A DNA stretch of 47,741 bases from Streptomyces hilarionis (GTDB lineage: Bacteria; Actinomycetota; Actinomycetes; Streptomycetales; Streptomycetaceae): the NCBI RefSeq assembly GCF_024539675.1, contig NZ_JAHHIT010000079.1, positions 1-47,741 of the forward strand, in the 5' to 3' direction. The notes beneath the pieces were generated by a model. It saw nothing but the letters and a program-made list of their open reading frames with translations. It was not told where the DNA came from and searched no databases. This document shows, piece after piece, positions 26,434 through 35,420 of this stretch (the first letter of the stretch is position 1; every line of letters starts with the position of its first letter). The position numbers were made by a program, and so were the translations under genes.

Positions 26434-28836
26434 GTGTCAGCATTCAACCGGTCGTTGCGGCGCCTGCGCGCCTGGGCGGTCGTGCTCGCGGGTCTCCTCC
26501 TGATCGCCGGCGGCATCGTGGCCACGGCCGCGGCGCCGGCCCAGGCCGCCACCTCCGTCACGATCAACGGCGCGTCCGGCGGCCGGACCTTCGACGGGGT
26601 CGGCGCGATCAGCGGCGGGGGAGGCAACAGCAGACTCCTGATCGACTACCCCGAGCCCCAGCGCGGCCAGGTCCTCGACTACCTGTTCCGGCCGGGCTAC
26701 GGCGCGTCCCTGCAGATCCTCAAGGCGGAGATCGGCGGTGACACCAACTCCACCTCGGGCGCCGAACCGAGTCACCAGCACACCCGGTCCGACCTCAACT
26801 GCAACCGGGGCTACGAATGGTGGCTGATGGGGCAGGCCAAGGCGCGCAACCCGGACATCAAGCTGTACGGGCTGGCCTGGGGCGCGCCCGGCTGGATCGG
26901 CGGCGGCACCTTCTGGTCCAACGACATGACCAACTACCTGCTCTCATGGCTGGGCTGCGCCAAACAGCACGGGTTGGCCATCGACTATCTCGGCGGATGG
27001 AACGAGCGGGGCTACAACGTCTCCTGGTACGTGCAGCTGCGCGGCGCGCTCAACGCCAACGGCTACGGCAACGTCAAGATCGTCGCGGCCGACTCCGACT
27101 GGACCGTGGCGAACGACGTCAACTCCAACCAGGCGTTCGCCGCCGCCGTGAGCGCCATCGGCACGCACTACCCCTGCGGCTACCGGTCCTCCCAGTCCTC
27201 CTGCTCGGTGCCGTCGGCCGCCACCTCGTCCGGCAAGCCGCTGTGGGCGAGCGAGAACGGCTCGGACGACTACAACGGGGGAGCGCAGGCCATGGCCCGC
27301 GGCATCAACCGCGGGTACATCGACGGTCGGATGACCGCCTACCTCAACTGGCCGGTGGTCGCCGCGCTCACCCCGAACCTGCCGTATCCCACCATGGGGC
27401 TCGCGCTGGCCGCACAGCCGTGGTCGCGCTCGTACTCCATCGGCAAGAACACCTGGGTGATGGCGCACACCAGCCAGTTCACCGCCCCGGGGTGGCACTA
27501 CCTCGACGCCTCCAGCGGCTACCTCGGCGGCAACCGGAACAACGGCAGCTACGTCTCGCTGAAGTCCACCAACAACTCCGACTACTCCACGGTCATCGAG
27601 ACGATGGACGCCGGCAGCGCCCAGACGCTGAACTTCAGCGTCACCGGCGGGCTGTCCACCAAGACCGTCCACGTCTGGTCGACCGACGTCACCTCCGGCA
27701 ACCCCGCCGACCACTTCGTGCACGCCACGGACATCACCCCGTCCGGCGGCGGCTTCAGCCTGACCGTGCAGCCCGGACACCTGTACACCCTGACGACCAC
27801 GACCGGCCAGGGCAAGGGCACCGCCACCGGCCCCGCCCGGGGCGCGCTGAAGCTGCCCTACAGCGACTCCTTCGACGGCTACGCCACCGGCGCCGAGGCC
27901 GAGTACCTCATGGACTGGCAGGGCGCCTTCGAGACGGTGGGCTGCGGAGCCGGACGCAGCGGGAAGTGCGTGCGCCAGATGAGCCCGCAGAAACCGATCA
28001 CCTGGGACACGCTGACCGATCCGCACGCCCTCCTCGGTGACGTGGGCTGGAGCAACTACACCGTCTCCTCCGACGTGATGCTCGAACAGTCCGGGTACGC
28101 CGAGCTGATCGGCCGCGCGGGCGGCCACGACTACGATCGCACCGGCGGGCTGAACGCCTACCACCTGCGGGTGAGCGACACGGGGGCCTGGTCGATCCTC
28201 GACACCAACACCAACGGCACCGTCTCCACCCTGGCCCGTGGGACGACCGCGGCGCTGGGCACCAACCGGTGGCACGCCCTTGCCCTGACCTTCTCCGGCT
28301 CCACGATCACCGCGGTCATCGACGGCGCCACCGTCGGTTCCGTCGACGACCGCACCTGGGCCGGCGGACAGGTCGGCTACGCGACCAGCCAGGGCGAGAC
28401 GGCGCAGTTCGACAACCTGTCCCTCACCCCCGGCAGCGGCGGCAACGACGGCGGCACCACCGGCCCGATCGTCGGAGTCGGCTCCGCCCGGTGCGTGGAC
28501 GTCCCGAACCAGTCGCAGACGGCCGGCACCCAGGTGGCGCTGTGGGACTGCAACGGCGGCGGCAACCAGCAGTGGACGGACGACGCGGCCGGTGAGCTGC
28601 GGATCTACGGCAGCGACTGCCTGGACGCCGCGGGCCAGGGCACCACGCCCGGCACCAAGGTGGACATCTGGGGCTGCGACGGCGGCGCCAACCAGAAGTG
28701 GACGATCCACGCGGACGGCACGATCACCGGCGTCCAGTCCGGCCTGTGCCTGGACGCCCCCGGCACGGCCAACGGTGCCCTGCTGCGGCTGTCGACCTGC
28801 AACGGCGGCAGCAACCAGAAGTGGAGGCGCGACTGA
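26434..28836 (+). CDS. GH59 galactosylceramidase-like beta-galactosidase with ricin-B lectin
   Basis: 800 residues from GTG 26434 (AAAGGAA upstream). Signal peptide 1-38, ending AAAPAQA. The GH59 barrel (about 45-340) is clear: FDGVGAISGGGGNSRLL, ILKAEIGGDTNST, then the acid/base Glu191 in GGWNERG and the nucleophile Glu274 in WASENGSDDYNG. A beta-sandwich (to about 470) and a lectin-like jelly roll (about 475-665, DSFDGYATG onwards) follow, as in the mammalian enzyme. A ricin-B domain with three QxW repeats ends the protein. The mammalian enzyme removes beta-galactose from galactosylceramide; bacterial GH59 members are little studied and may act on plant beta-galactans or glycolipids. It lies 105 bases after the previous gene, probably in the same operon. 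Confidence 0.87.
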   Translation: MSAFNRSLRRLRAWAVVLAGLLLIAGGIVATAAAPAQAATSVTINGASGGRTFDGVGAISGGGGNSRLLIDYPEPQRGQVLDYLFRPGYGASLQILKAEIGGDTNSTSGAEPSHQHTRSDLNCNRGYEWWLMGQAKARNPDIKLYGLAWGAPGWIGGGTFWSNDMTNYLLSWLGCAKQHGLAIDYLGGWNERGYNVSWYVQLRGALNANGYGNVKIVAADSDWTVANDVNSNQAFAAAVSAIGTHYPCGYRSSQSSCSVPSAATSSGKPLWASENGSDDYNGGAQAMARGINRGYIDGRMTAYLNWPVVAALTPNLPYPTMGLALAAQPWSRSYSIGKNTWVMAHTSQFTAPGWHYLDASSGYLGGNRNNGSYVSLKSTNNSDYSTVIETMDAGSAQTLNFSVTGGLSTKTVHVWSTDVTSGNPADHFVHATDITPSGGGFSLTVQPGHLYTLTTTTGQGKGTATGPARGALKLPYSDSFDGYATGAEAEYLMDWQGAFETVGCGAGRSGKCVRQMSPQKPITWDTLTDPHALLGDVGWSNYTVSSDVMLEQSGYAELIGRAGGHDYDRTGGLNAYHLRVSDTGAWSILDTNTNGTVSTLARGTTAALGTNRWHALALTFSGSTITAVIDGATVGSVDDRTWAGGQVGYATSQGETAQFDNLSLTPGSGGNDGGTTGPIVGVGSARCVDVPNQSQTAGTQVALWDCNGGGNQQWTDDAAGELRIYGSDCLDAAGQGTTPGTKVDIWGCDGGANQKWTIHADGTITGVQSGLCLDAPGTANGALLRLSTCNGGSNQKWRRD

Positions 28837-28903
28837 TCCCGTGACGGGCTGACGATCGACGACTGCGGCAACCCCTCGTTCGACTCCTCCGAGAGGCACC
28901 CCC

Positions 28904-30886
28904 ATGTCCCCCTCCTCCCTGCCGATCAGCCGGCGCCGCTTACTGGCGTCGGCCGGCGCGGCCACGGCCGCAGGCCTGTTGCGGTTCGCCCCCGAGGCCG
29001 CCGCGACCGACGGCCCCAGCAGCTACACCGCGAGCTGGTCCTCCGTGGACCAGCACCCTCCGGCCCCGGCCTGGTTCCAGGACGCCAAGTTCGGCATCTA
29101 CTACCACTGGGGCGTCTTCAGCGTTCCCGCGTTCGGCAACGAGTGGTATCCGCGCAACATGTACATCGGCGGCTCGGCCGAGAACCGGCACCACATCGCC
29201 ACCTACGGCGACCCCTCGGCATGGCCGTACAACAAGTTCGTCGACGGCGCCCGCGACAAGGCCGGCAACTTCGTGCAGTTCGCCCCGAAGCTCGCCTCCC
29301 AGGGCGGCAACTGGGACCCCGACGCCTGGGCGCGGCTGTTCAAGGCCGCGGGCGCGCGGTTCGCCGGCCCGGTCGCCGAGCACCACGACGGCTTCTCCCT
29401 GTGGAACAGCCGCTCCAACCCGTGGAACTCGGTCCAGCGCGGCCCCAAACTCGACCTCGTGGGGCTGCAGTCGCAGGCCATCCGAGGGCAGGGGCTGAAG
29501 TTCATGGCCTCCCTCCACCACGCCTACCACTTCAACGGCTTCTACGACCATGTGCCGAACCAGTCGGACCCGAACCTGCGCATCCTCTTCGGCCAGCAGG
29601 GCTCCGCCGCGGAGAACAAGCTCTGGTACGACAAGCTGACCGAGGTCGTCGACGGCTACCGACCCGATCTCGTCTGGCAGGACTTCGACCTCAACCTGGT
29701 GCAGGAGTCCTACCGGCTCCAGTTCCTCGCGCACTACTACAACCAGGCGGTCGCGTGGAACAAGGACGTGGTCGCGACCTACAAGGACGGTCTCAACAAC
29801 AAGGGCGAGGTCTTCGACTTCGAACGCGGCGGCCCGGCAGGGCTGCTCACCCCGTACTGGCTGACCGACGACAGCATCTCCTCCTCCAGTTGGTGCTACA
29901 CGGTGGGCATCGGCTACTACTCGACACAGGCGTTGCTCCACTCGCTGATCGACCGGGTCAGCAAGGGCGGCAGCATGCTGCTGAACATCGCCCCGATGGC
30001 CGACGGCGCCATCCCCTCCGGGCAGCAGTCCATCCTGCTCGCCATGGGCGACTGGCTCGGCCGCTTCGGAGAGGCGGTCTACTCCACCCGCTCCTGGGCC
30101 AGTTACGGCGAGGGCCCCACCAAGATGGGGGGAGGCTCGTTCAGCGGGCCGGTGGCCGGCAAACCGCAGGACGTCCGGTTCACCCGCAGTGCGGACAACA
30201 AGGTGCTCTACGCCACCGCCCTGGGCTGGCAGGGCGGCGCCATGACCATCACCACGCTGAACTCGAACCAGATCAACCTCAGCAGCCTGACGGGCGCCAA
30301 GCTGCTCAACAACACCGCCGGCACCTACATCGACCTGCCCGCACCCACCCAGGACGCGTCCGGCCTGCACCTGACCATGCCCTCGTCCAACCCGCCGTTC
30401 AGCGCCCTGGCGTACACGGTCAAGCTCACCTTCTCCGGTGAGATACCCGTCCTGGGCGCGCCGGGCGGCTCCACCACCTGGGTCAGGATCGCCAACGCGA
30501 CCAGCGGGCTGGTGCTCGACAGCGGGGGCAACGTCGCCTCCGGCTCCAACCTCAAGCAGTGGAACTACGACGGAAGCACCAACCTGCAGTGGCAGTTGAT
30601 CGCCCTCGGCAACGGCTACCACCGCATCGTGAACCGCACCAACGGCATGGTCGCCGACAGTTACGGCAACTCCGCCAACGGCGCTCCCGCCCGTCAGCAG
30701 GCGTGGAACGGCGGCGACAGCCAGCAGTGGTCGCTGAACAGCCTCGGCGGCAACAGCTACCAGATCGTCAATCGGGCCACCGGCACCGCCCTCGACGGCA
30801 GCGGAAGCACCACCGCCGGCTCCACCACGGTGCTGTGGACGCCGAACTCCAGCACCAACAACGCATGGACCGTCACCGCCGTCTGA
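28904..30886 (+). CDS. GH29 alpha-L-fucosidase-like enzyme with ricin-B-type domain; TTA codon
   Basis: 660 residues, start ATG 28904 with GAGAGG upstream. The N-terminus ISRRRLLASAGAATAAGLL is a twin-arginine (Tat) type signal, unlike the Sec signals of its neighbours. The GH29 domain (about 40-400) has KFGIYYHWGVFSVPAFGNEWY, EHHDGFSLW and the nucleophile Asp260 in DLVWQDF, and a small beta-domain follows. The last 130 residues form a ricin-B-like trefoil of the bacterial RICIN type (QWQL, QQWSL, NAW). Leu13 is encoded by TTA (28940-28942), inside the Tat motif, so translation probably depends on the bldA tRNA and thus on development. It would remove alpha-L-fucose from side chains. Confidence 0.87.
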   Translation: MSPSSLPISRRRLLASAGAATAAGLLRFAPEAAATDGPSSYTASWSSVDQHPPAPAWFQDAKFGIYYHWGVFSVPAFGNEWYPRNMYIGGSAENRHHIATYGDPSAWPYNKFVDGARDKAGNFVQFAPKLASQGGNWDPDAWARLFKAAGARFAGPVAEHHDGFSLWNSRSNPWNSVQRGPKLDLVGLQSQAIRGQGLKFMASLHHAYHFNGFYDHVPNQSDPNLRILFGQQGSAAENKLWYDKLTEVVDGYRPDLVWQDFDLNLVQESYRLQFLAHYYNQAVAWNKDVVATYKDGLNNKGEVFDFERGGPAGLLTPYWLTDDSISSSSWCYTVGIGYYSTQALLHSLIDRVSKGGSMLLNIAPMADGAIPSGQQSILLAMGDWLGRFGEAVYSTRSWASYGEGPTKMGGGSFSGPVAGKPQDVRFTRSADNKVLYATALGWQGGAMTITTLNSNQINLSSLTGAKLLNNTAGTYIDLPAPTQDASGLHLTMPSSNPPFSALAYTVKLTFSGEIPVLGAPGGSTTWVRIANATSGLVLDSGGNVASGSNLKQWNYDGSTNLQWQLIALGNGYHRIVNRTNGMVADSYGNSANGAPARQQAWNGGDSQQWSLNSLGGNSYQIVNRATGTALDGSGSTTAGSTTVLWTPNSSTNNAWTVTAV

Positions 30887-30948
30887 GCCGGTCTCGACCG
30901 ACGCTCCCCGCCCTTTCGCCCTTTCCTCGACCACGGAAGAAGGAGTGT

Positions 30949-32316
30949 ATGAAACGCAAACCGTTCTTACTGTCCATCGTGGCTGCGGTACTTCTCGTCC
31001 TGTCAGCCGCGGGCACCTCGTTCGGCAGTGGCCTCGGCGCGCCCGCGGCGGCCGCGAAGACCGCCGCCGCGAAGACCGCCGCCGCGAAGACCGCCGCCGC
31101 GGCGAGCGCCGGCTGCGGCAAGGCCCCGGCGCTGACGAGCGGCGCCCACACGATTCAGAGCGGCGGCCAGAACCGCAGTTACATCCTGCGGGTCCCGGCC
31201 GGCTACGACAGCAACCACCCCTACCGGCTGGTCTTCGGCTTCCACTGGCGGGGTGGCACCGCCAACGACGTCGACTCGGGCGGGACGGACGGCTACAACT
31301 GGTCCTACTACGGCCTGCGGCGCCTGGCCGACGGCGCGAACAACGGCACGATCTTCGTCGCCCCGCAGGGCAACGGAAACGGCTGGGCCAACCCCGGCGG
31401 CCAGGACGTCGCCTTCGTCGACGCCCTCGTCAACCAGATCGAGTCGGGCCTGTGCGTCGACACCACCCAGCTGTTCGCCGCCGGCTTCAGCTACGGCGGC
31501 GCGATGTCGTACGCCCTCGCCTGCTCCCGGGCGACGGTCTTCCGCGCGGTCGCGGTCTACTCCGGCGCGAACCTCAGCGGGTGCAACGGCGGCGCCCAGC
31601 CCATCGCCTACATGGGGCTGCACGGCCTCAGGGACAACGTGCTGCCCATCTCCTCGGGACGGGAACTGCGCGACACCTTCGTCCGGGCCAACGGCTGCAC
31701 CCGGCAGAACCCGCCGGAGCCGGCCAACGGAAGCCTGACGCACATCATCACCGCCTACTCCGGATGCCGGTCCGGATACCCCGTCGTCTGGGCCGCGTTC
31801 GACGGAGCGGGCCACGACCCCGGACCGATCGACGGCTCCACCGGTGACGGCTGGCGCACCTGGACGTCCGGCGCGGTGTGGCAGTTCTTCAGCCAGTTCG
31901 GCTCGACCTCGCAGCCGCCGCCCCCGACCGGCGGCCAGACGATCGTCGGCCAGGCGTCGGGACGCTGCCTCGACATCAACAACTCGACCACGGCCAACGG
32001 CACACAGGCACAGCTTTGGGACTGCAACGGCGGCGCCAACCAGCGCTGGACCTACACCGCCGCCAAGCAGCTCGTCGTCTACGGCAACAAGTGCCTGGGC
32101 GTCGGCCAGTCGGCGGGCGACGGCGCTCCGGCGGCGATCTGGGACTGCACCGGGCAGGCGGACCAGCAGTGGACCGTCGGGACCGACGGCACGATCACAG
32201 CCGTGCAGTCGGGACGCTGCCTGGACGCGAGCGGTCAGGGCACGGCCAACGGAACCAGGATCCAGGTGTGGAGCTGCTCGGGGGGTGCGAACCAGCGCTG
32301 GCGCCTGGCGAACTGA
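30949..32316 (+). CDS. CE1/LpqC-like secreted esterase with ricin-B lectin; TTA codon
   Basis: 455 residues, start ATG 30949 with AAGGAG upstream. The signal peptide (KRKPFLLSIVAAVLLVLSAAG) contains a TTA codon for Leu7 (30967-30969). An AAAKT repeat follows. The alpha/beta hydrolase domain (about 65-315) resembles feruloyl esterases and PHB depolymerases of the CE1/LpqC type: FGFHWRGGT oxyanion region, nucleophile Ser181 in GFSYGGAMS, and the likely acid and base residues in GLRDNVLP and GAGHDPGP. A Pro-rich linker leads to a ricin-B domain (about 330-455; QRW, QQW, QRW). It probably removes acyl or feruloyl groups from a plant polysaccharide. It ends the operon; a terminator follows. Confidence 0.86.
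   Translation: MKRKPFLLSIVAAVLLVLSAAGTSFGSGLGAPAAAAKTAAAKTAAAKTAAAASAGCGKAPALTSGAHTIQSGGQNRSYILRVPAGYDSNHPYRLVFGFHWRGGTANDVDSGGTDGYNWSYYGLRRLADGANNGTIFVAPQGNGNGWANPGGQDVAFVDALVNQIESGLCVDTTQLFAAGFSYGGAMSYALACSRATVFRAVAVYSGANLSGCNGGAQPIAYMGLHGLRDNVLPISSGRELRDTFVRANGCTRQNPPEPANGSLTHIITAYSGCRSGYPVVWAAFDGAGHDPGPIDGSTGDGWRTWTSGAVWQFFSQFGSTSQPPPPTGGQTIVGQASGRCLDINNSTTANGTQAQLWDCNGGANQRWTYTAAKQLVVYGNKCLGVGQSAGDGAPAAIWDCTGQADQQWTVGTDGTITAVQSGRCLDASGQGTANGTRIQVWSCSGGANQRWRLAN
31057..31101 (+). repeat. Three 15-bp repeats encoding Lys-Thr-Ala-Ala-Ala
   Basis: AAGACCGCCGCCGCG at 31057, 31072 and 31087, in frame just after the signal peptide of the esterase. Slippage would change the linker length without a frameshift. 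Confidence 0.9.
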
Positions 32317-32376
32317 CCCGCCGGGGGCCCGGGCCCGCGCATCCGGACCCGGCCCCCCGGTCCGGTGAGAGACGTC

Positions 32377-32406
32377 GCCCCCGGAACCGTGACCGGATCC
32401 GGGGGC
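32377..32406. terminator. Bidirectional terminator between the glycosidase operon and RNase J
   Basis: GCCCCCGGA (32377-32385) pairs with TCCGGGGGC (32398-32406). The inner bases add a CCG/CGG pairing after one A-A mismatch. It lies between converging genes. Confidence 0.7.
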
Positions 32407-32427
32407 CCGCCGACGCGCGGCCGGGTC

Positions 32428-34113
32428 TCAGGCGTCGATGATGACCGGGATGATGAGGGGCTTGCGGCGGTACGTGCGGAACGCCCAGTTCGCCACCGCG
32501 CGGGCGACGAGCTGTTCGAGCTGGCGCGCGTCCCCGACCCCCTCCTCGGCCGCGGTGGCCAGGGTCTTCTCGATGACGGGGACGACCGGCTCGAAGGTGG
32601 CGTCGTCGTGGACGAAGCCCCGGGCCAGGAAGTCGGGGGCCTCCGCCAGGGCGCCGGTGTCCGCGTCGACGATCGCCACGACCGTGACCACGCCCTCCGA
32701 GGCCAGCGTGAGACGGTCCTTCAGGGACGCCTCGGTGGCGCCGCCGACCTCCATGCCGTCCACGTAGACGTTGCCCGCGGGAACCTTGCCCGTGATGGAC
32801 ACCCGCCCGTCGACGAGGTCGACGACGACGCCGTCCTCGGCGATGACGACCCGCTCGGGGGCGACGCCGGTACGGATGGCGAGGTCTCCGTTGGCCCGCA
32901 GATGGCGCCACTCCCCGTGCACGGGCATGACGTTGCGGGGCTTGACGATGTTGTAGCAGTAGACGAGCTCGCCGGCGCTGGCGTGACCGGACACGTGCAC
33001 CTTGGCGTTGCCCTTGTGGACCACGTGGGCGCCCCACCGGGTGAGCCCGTTGATCACCCGGTAGATGGCGTTCTCGTTGCCGGGGATGAGGGAGCTGGCG
33101 AGCAGCACGGTGTCGCCCTTGCCGATGCGGATGACGTGGTCGCGGTTGGCCATCCGCGACAGCGCGGCCATCGGCTCGCCCTGGGACCCGGTGCACACCA
33201 GGGTGATCTTGTGGTCGGGGAGCTTCTCCAGTTCCTTGGTGCTCACGACGAGACCGGACGGGACCTTCAGATAGCCCAGGTCACGGGCGATGCCCATGTT
33301 GCGGACCATCGACCGGCCGACGAAGGCGACCTTGCGGCCGTGCTGGTGGGCGGCGTCCAGGACCTGCTGGATGCGGTGCACGTGGCTGGCGAAGCTGGAG
33401 ACGATGACGCGGCGCGGGGCGGTGCGCATCACCTGCTCGATCGCCGGGTTGAGCTCCCGCTCGGAGGTGGTGAAGCCGGGCACCTCGGCGTTGGTGGAGT
33501 CGGTGAGGAACAGGTCCACGCCCTCCTCGCCGAGGCGGGCGAAGGCGCGCAGATCGGTGATGCGGTCGTCGAGCGGGAACTGGTCCATCTTGAAGTCGCC
33601 GGTGTGCAGCACCATGCCCGCGCTCGTGCGGATCGCGACCGCGAGGCTGTCCGGGATGGAGTGGTTGACCGCCACGAACTCGCAGTCGAAGGGACCGAAG
33701 CGGCGCCGGTCGCCCTCGCGCACGCGCACGGCGCGCGGACGGATGCCGTGCTCCTTGAGCTTGGCCTCCAGGAACGCCAGCGTCAGCTTGGACCCGACGA
33801 CGGGGATGTCGCGCCGCTCGCGCAGCAGGTACGGCACGCCGCCGATGTGGTCTTCGTGGCCATGGGTGAGGACGATGCCCACGATGTCGTCCAGCCGGTC
33901 CCGGATCGAGGTGAAGTCCGGCAGGATCACGTCCACGCCGGGCTGGGTCTCCTCGGGGAACAGCACACCGCAGTCGACGATGAGCAGTTTGCCGGCGTGC
34001 TCGAAGACGGTCATGTTGCGGCCGATCTCACCCAGGCCGCCCAGGGCGATGACTCGCAGCCCTCCTTCGGGAAGGGGAGGGGCGGCTTTCAGTTCGGGGT
34101 GCGGATGACTCAT
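32428..34113 (-). CDS. rnj: Ribonuclease J (metallo-beta-lactamase/beta-CASP), probable second paralogue
   Basis: 561 residues from ATG 34113; the upstream RBS is weak (CAGGG). The metallo-beta-lactamase metal motif is HGHEDH (residues 84-89), with HTGDFK and the beta-CASP text DSTNAEVPGF, FASHVHR, TGSQGEP and SGHAS following. The length and all motifs fit RNase J, which in Streptomyces carries out 5'-3' exonucleolytic and endonucleolytic RNA turnover and rRNA maturation. As I recall it, the housekeeping rnj lies near dapA; no such genes are here and the C-terminal third looks diverged, so this may be an extra copy (inference). It is followed upstream by an HxlR gene on the same strand, 65 bases away. 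Confidence 0.9.
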   Translation of the reverse strand: MSHPHPELKAAPPLPEGGLRVIALGGLGEIGRNMTVFEHAGKLLIVDCGVLFPEETQPGVDVILPDFTSIRDRLDDIVGIVLTHGHEDHIGGVPYLLRERRDIPVVGSKLTLAFLEAKLKEHGIRPRAVRVREGDRRRFGPFDCEFVAVNHSIPDSLAVAIRTSAGMVLHTGDFKMDQFPLDDRITDLRAFARLGEEGVDLFLTDSTNAEVPGFTTSERELNPAIEQVMRTAPRRVIVSSFASHVHRIQQVLDAAHQHGRKVAFVGRSMVRNMGIARDLGYLKVPSGLVVSTKELEKLPDHKITLVCTGSQGEPMAALSRMANRDHVIRIGKGDTVLLASSLIPGNENAIYRVINGLTRWGAHVVHKGNAKVHVSGHASAGELVYCYNIVKPRNVMPVHGEWRHLRANGDLAIRTGVAPERVVIAEDGVVVDLVDGRVSITGKVPAGNVYVDGMEVGGATEASLKDRLTLASEGVVTVVAIVDADTGALAEAPDFLARGFVHDDATFEPVVPVIEKTLATAAEEGVGDARQLEQLVARAVANWAFRTYRRKPLIIPVIIDA

Positions 34114-34178
34114 ACCCTGACGTTACCCGGAGTGGGGGACGGAGTGATCCATTGCCCCGCCTTCTCCGTGCTCCGCGG

Positions 34179-34694
34179 TCAGCCGGACGCGGGTCGCGCC
34201 CCCGGGCCGGGGGCGGCCGCGATCTGCCCGGGAGCGGTGATCTCGTGCCCGCCGGCGCAGGTCACCACCGTGCGGACCGCGCTGCCGCAGTCGCGGTGGA
34301 GCAGGGATACCGTGGAGGCGCCGTCGGGGACGATCCAGCGCTCGGCCCAGTCGTTCAGGGCGACCAGGACGGGCACCAGACTGCGGCCCTTGTCGGTGAG
34401 ACGGTATTCGTCGCGTCCGCGCGCACCGGGGGCGCGGTAGCGCGTCTTCTCCAGGATGCCGTCCGCGACGAGGTCCCGCAGCCGGGCGGACAGCACGCTG
34501 GGGCTGACGCCGCAGTGGCGCTCGAAGTCGTCGAACCGGCGGGTGCCGTAGAAGGCCTCCCTGATGATCATGCCCGTGGTCCGCGGGCTCAGGGACAGCA
34601 GGGCGAGATTGATCGAGTCGGGCTCGATGTCCCACGCGTCCCGCTGCCACCGCGGCGGGTGGCTCCCGGACGCCGCTTCGGCCGCGTCGCTCAC
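34179..34694 (-). CDS. HxlR-family transcriptional regulator
   Basis: 171 residues from the GTG at 34694, which has GGGAGGGG five to six bases upstream. The winged helix-turn-helix of the HxlR type covers about residues 20-110: IIREAFYGTRRFDDFERHCGVS, then LSARLRDLVADGILEKTRY and YRLTDKGRSLVPVLVAL. The last 40 residues contain two Cys (HRDCG and VTCAGGHE) that may sense redox or a metal. It is divergent from a decayed LysE-type exporter (34838), the sort of gene such regulators often control, so it may have lost its main target. It could also affect the RNase J gene downstream. Confidence 0.85.
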   Translation of the reverse strand: MSDAAEAASGSHPPRWQRDAWDIEPDSINLALLSLSPRTTGMIIREAFYGTRRFDDFERHCGVSPSVLSARLRDLVADGILEKTRYRAPGARGRDEYRLTDKGRSLVPVLVALNDWAERWIVPDGASTVSLLHRDCGSAVRTVVTCAGGHEITAPGQIAAAPGPGARPASG

Positions 34695-34837
34695 GCGTTC
34701 CCCTCCCGCCGTGTCGCCCGAGTCTATCCGCCGCGCTCCGCCGGCCTCCGCCCCGGCTCGCAGGCCGACGCGCGGCCCCCGTCGCGGGCCCGCCACCCAC
34801 GGGAACGGCGGGCGGACCCGGCCGCCGGACCGGGCCC

Positions 34838-35269
34838 ATGTTCGGTCAGCTCCTCGCGGCCACGGGTGTGCTCGCCCTCCTGACGCACGGGTGTGCTCGG
34901 GGGCATCACGGCGGGAGTGCTCGTGTGGGACGTGCTCACCGTGATCGGGGCGGCCGTCCTGGCGGCGTCCGCCACGGCCCACACGGTGGTCAGGCTCGCC
35001 GGCGCCGCCTACCTCGGCTCCCTGGGCGTACAGGCCCTGCTGAACGGCCGACGCGGCCGCTCGGCGGCCTCCCGGGCGCCCGCCCCGCCCGCCGGTATGG
35101 CGCTGCTGGTCCTCGTCCACGCGGCCCTGACGCTCCCGGCGGCTACGTTCTGGTGCTGGGCAGGGCCCGGGCCTCCTTCGACCGGCCGGCCGTACGGCGC
35201 GCCACGGACCGCGTCACGGGCGTCGTCCTCATCGGGTTCGGCGCGGAGGTGGCCGCCTCCGGCAACTGA
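34838..35269 (+). pseudogene. Decayed LysE/RhtB-family amino-acid exporter
   Basis: ATG 34838 opens MFGQLLAATGVLALLT, the usual start of LysE exporters. The conserved PGPD stretch is deleted and the frame shifts to GGITAGVLVWDVLTVIGAAVLAASATAHTVVRLAGAAYLGSLGVQAL (from about 34893). Most of the middle is missing. A short VLVHAALTL piece remains near 35107, and after another shift ARASFDRPAVRRATDRVTGVVLIGFG leads to the TGA at 35267-35269. No single frame could give a functional six-helix protein. Confidence 0.7.
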
Positions 35270-35420
35270 GACCGGAGCGCGCCCCCGCCCGCCCGTGGAT
35301 ACGTCCACTCCGTCCCCCTTGGGCGCGATGTTGTCCGATTATCGCCGGTCCGCCGTAAATGCGTGGACCGGGAGCCTTCCCGGACGGGACACTTCCCACT
35401 TCTCAACTTCCGGGAGTGTG

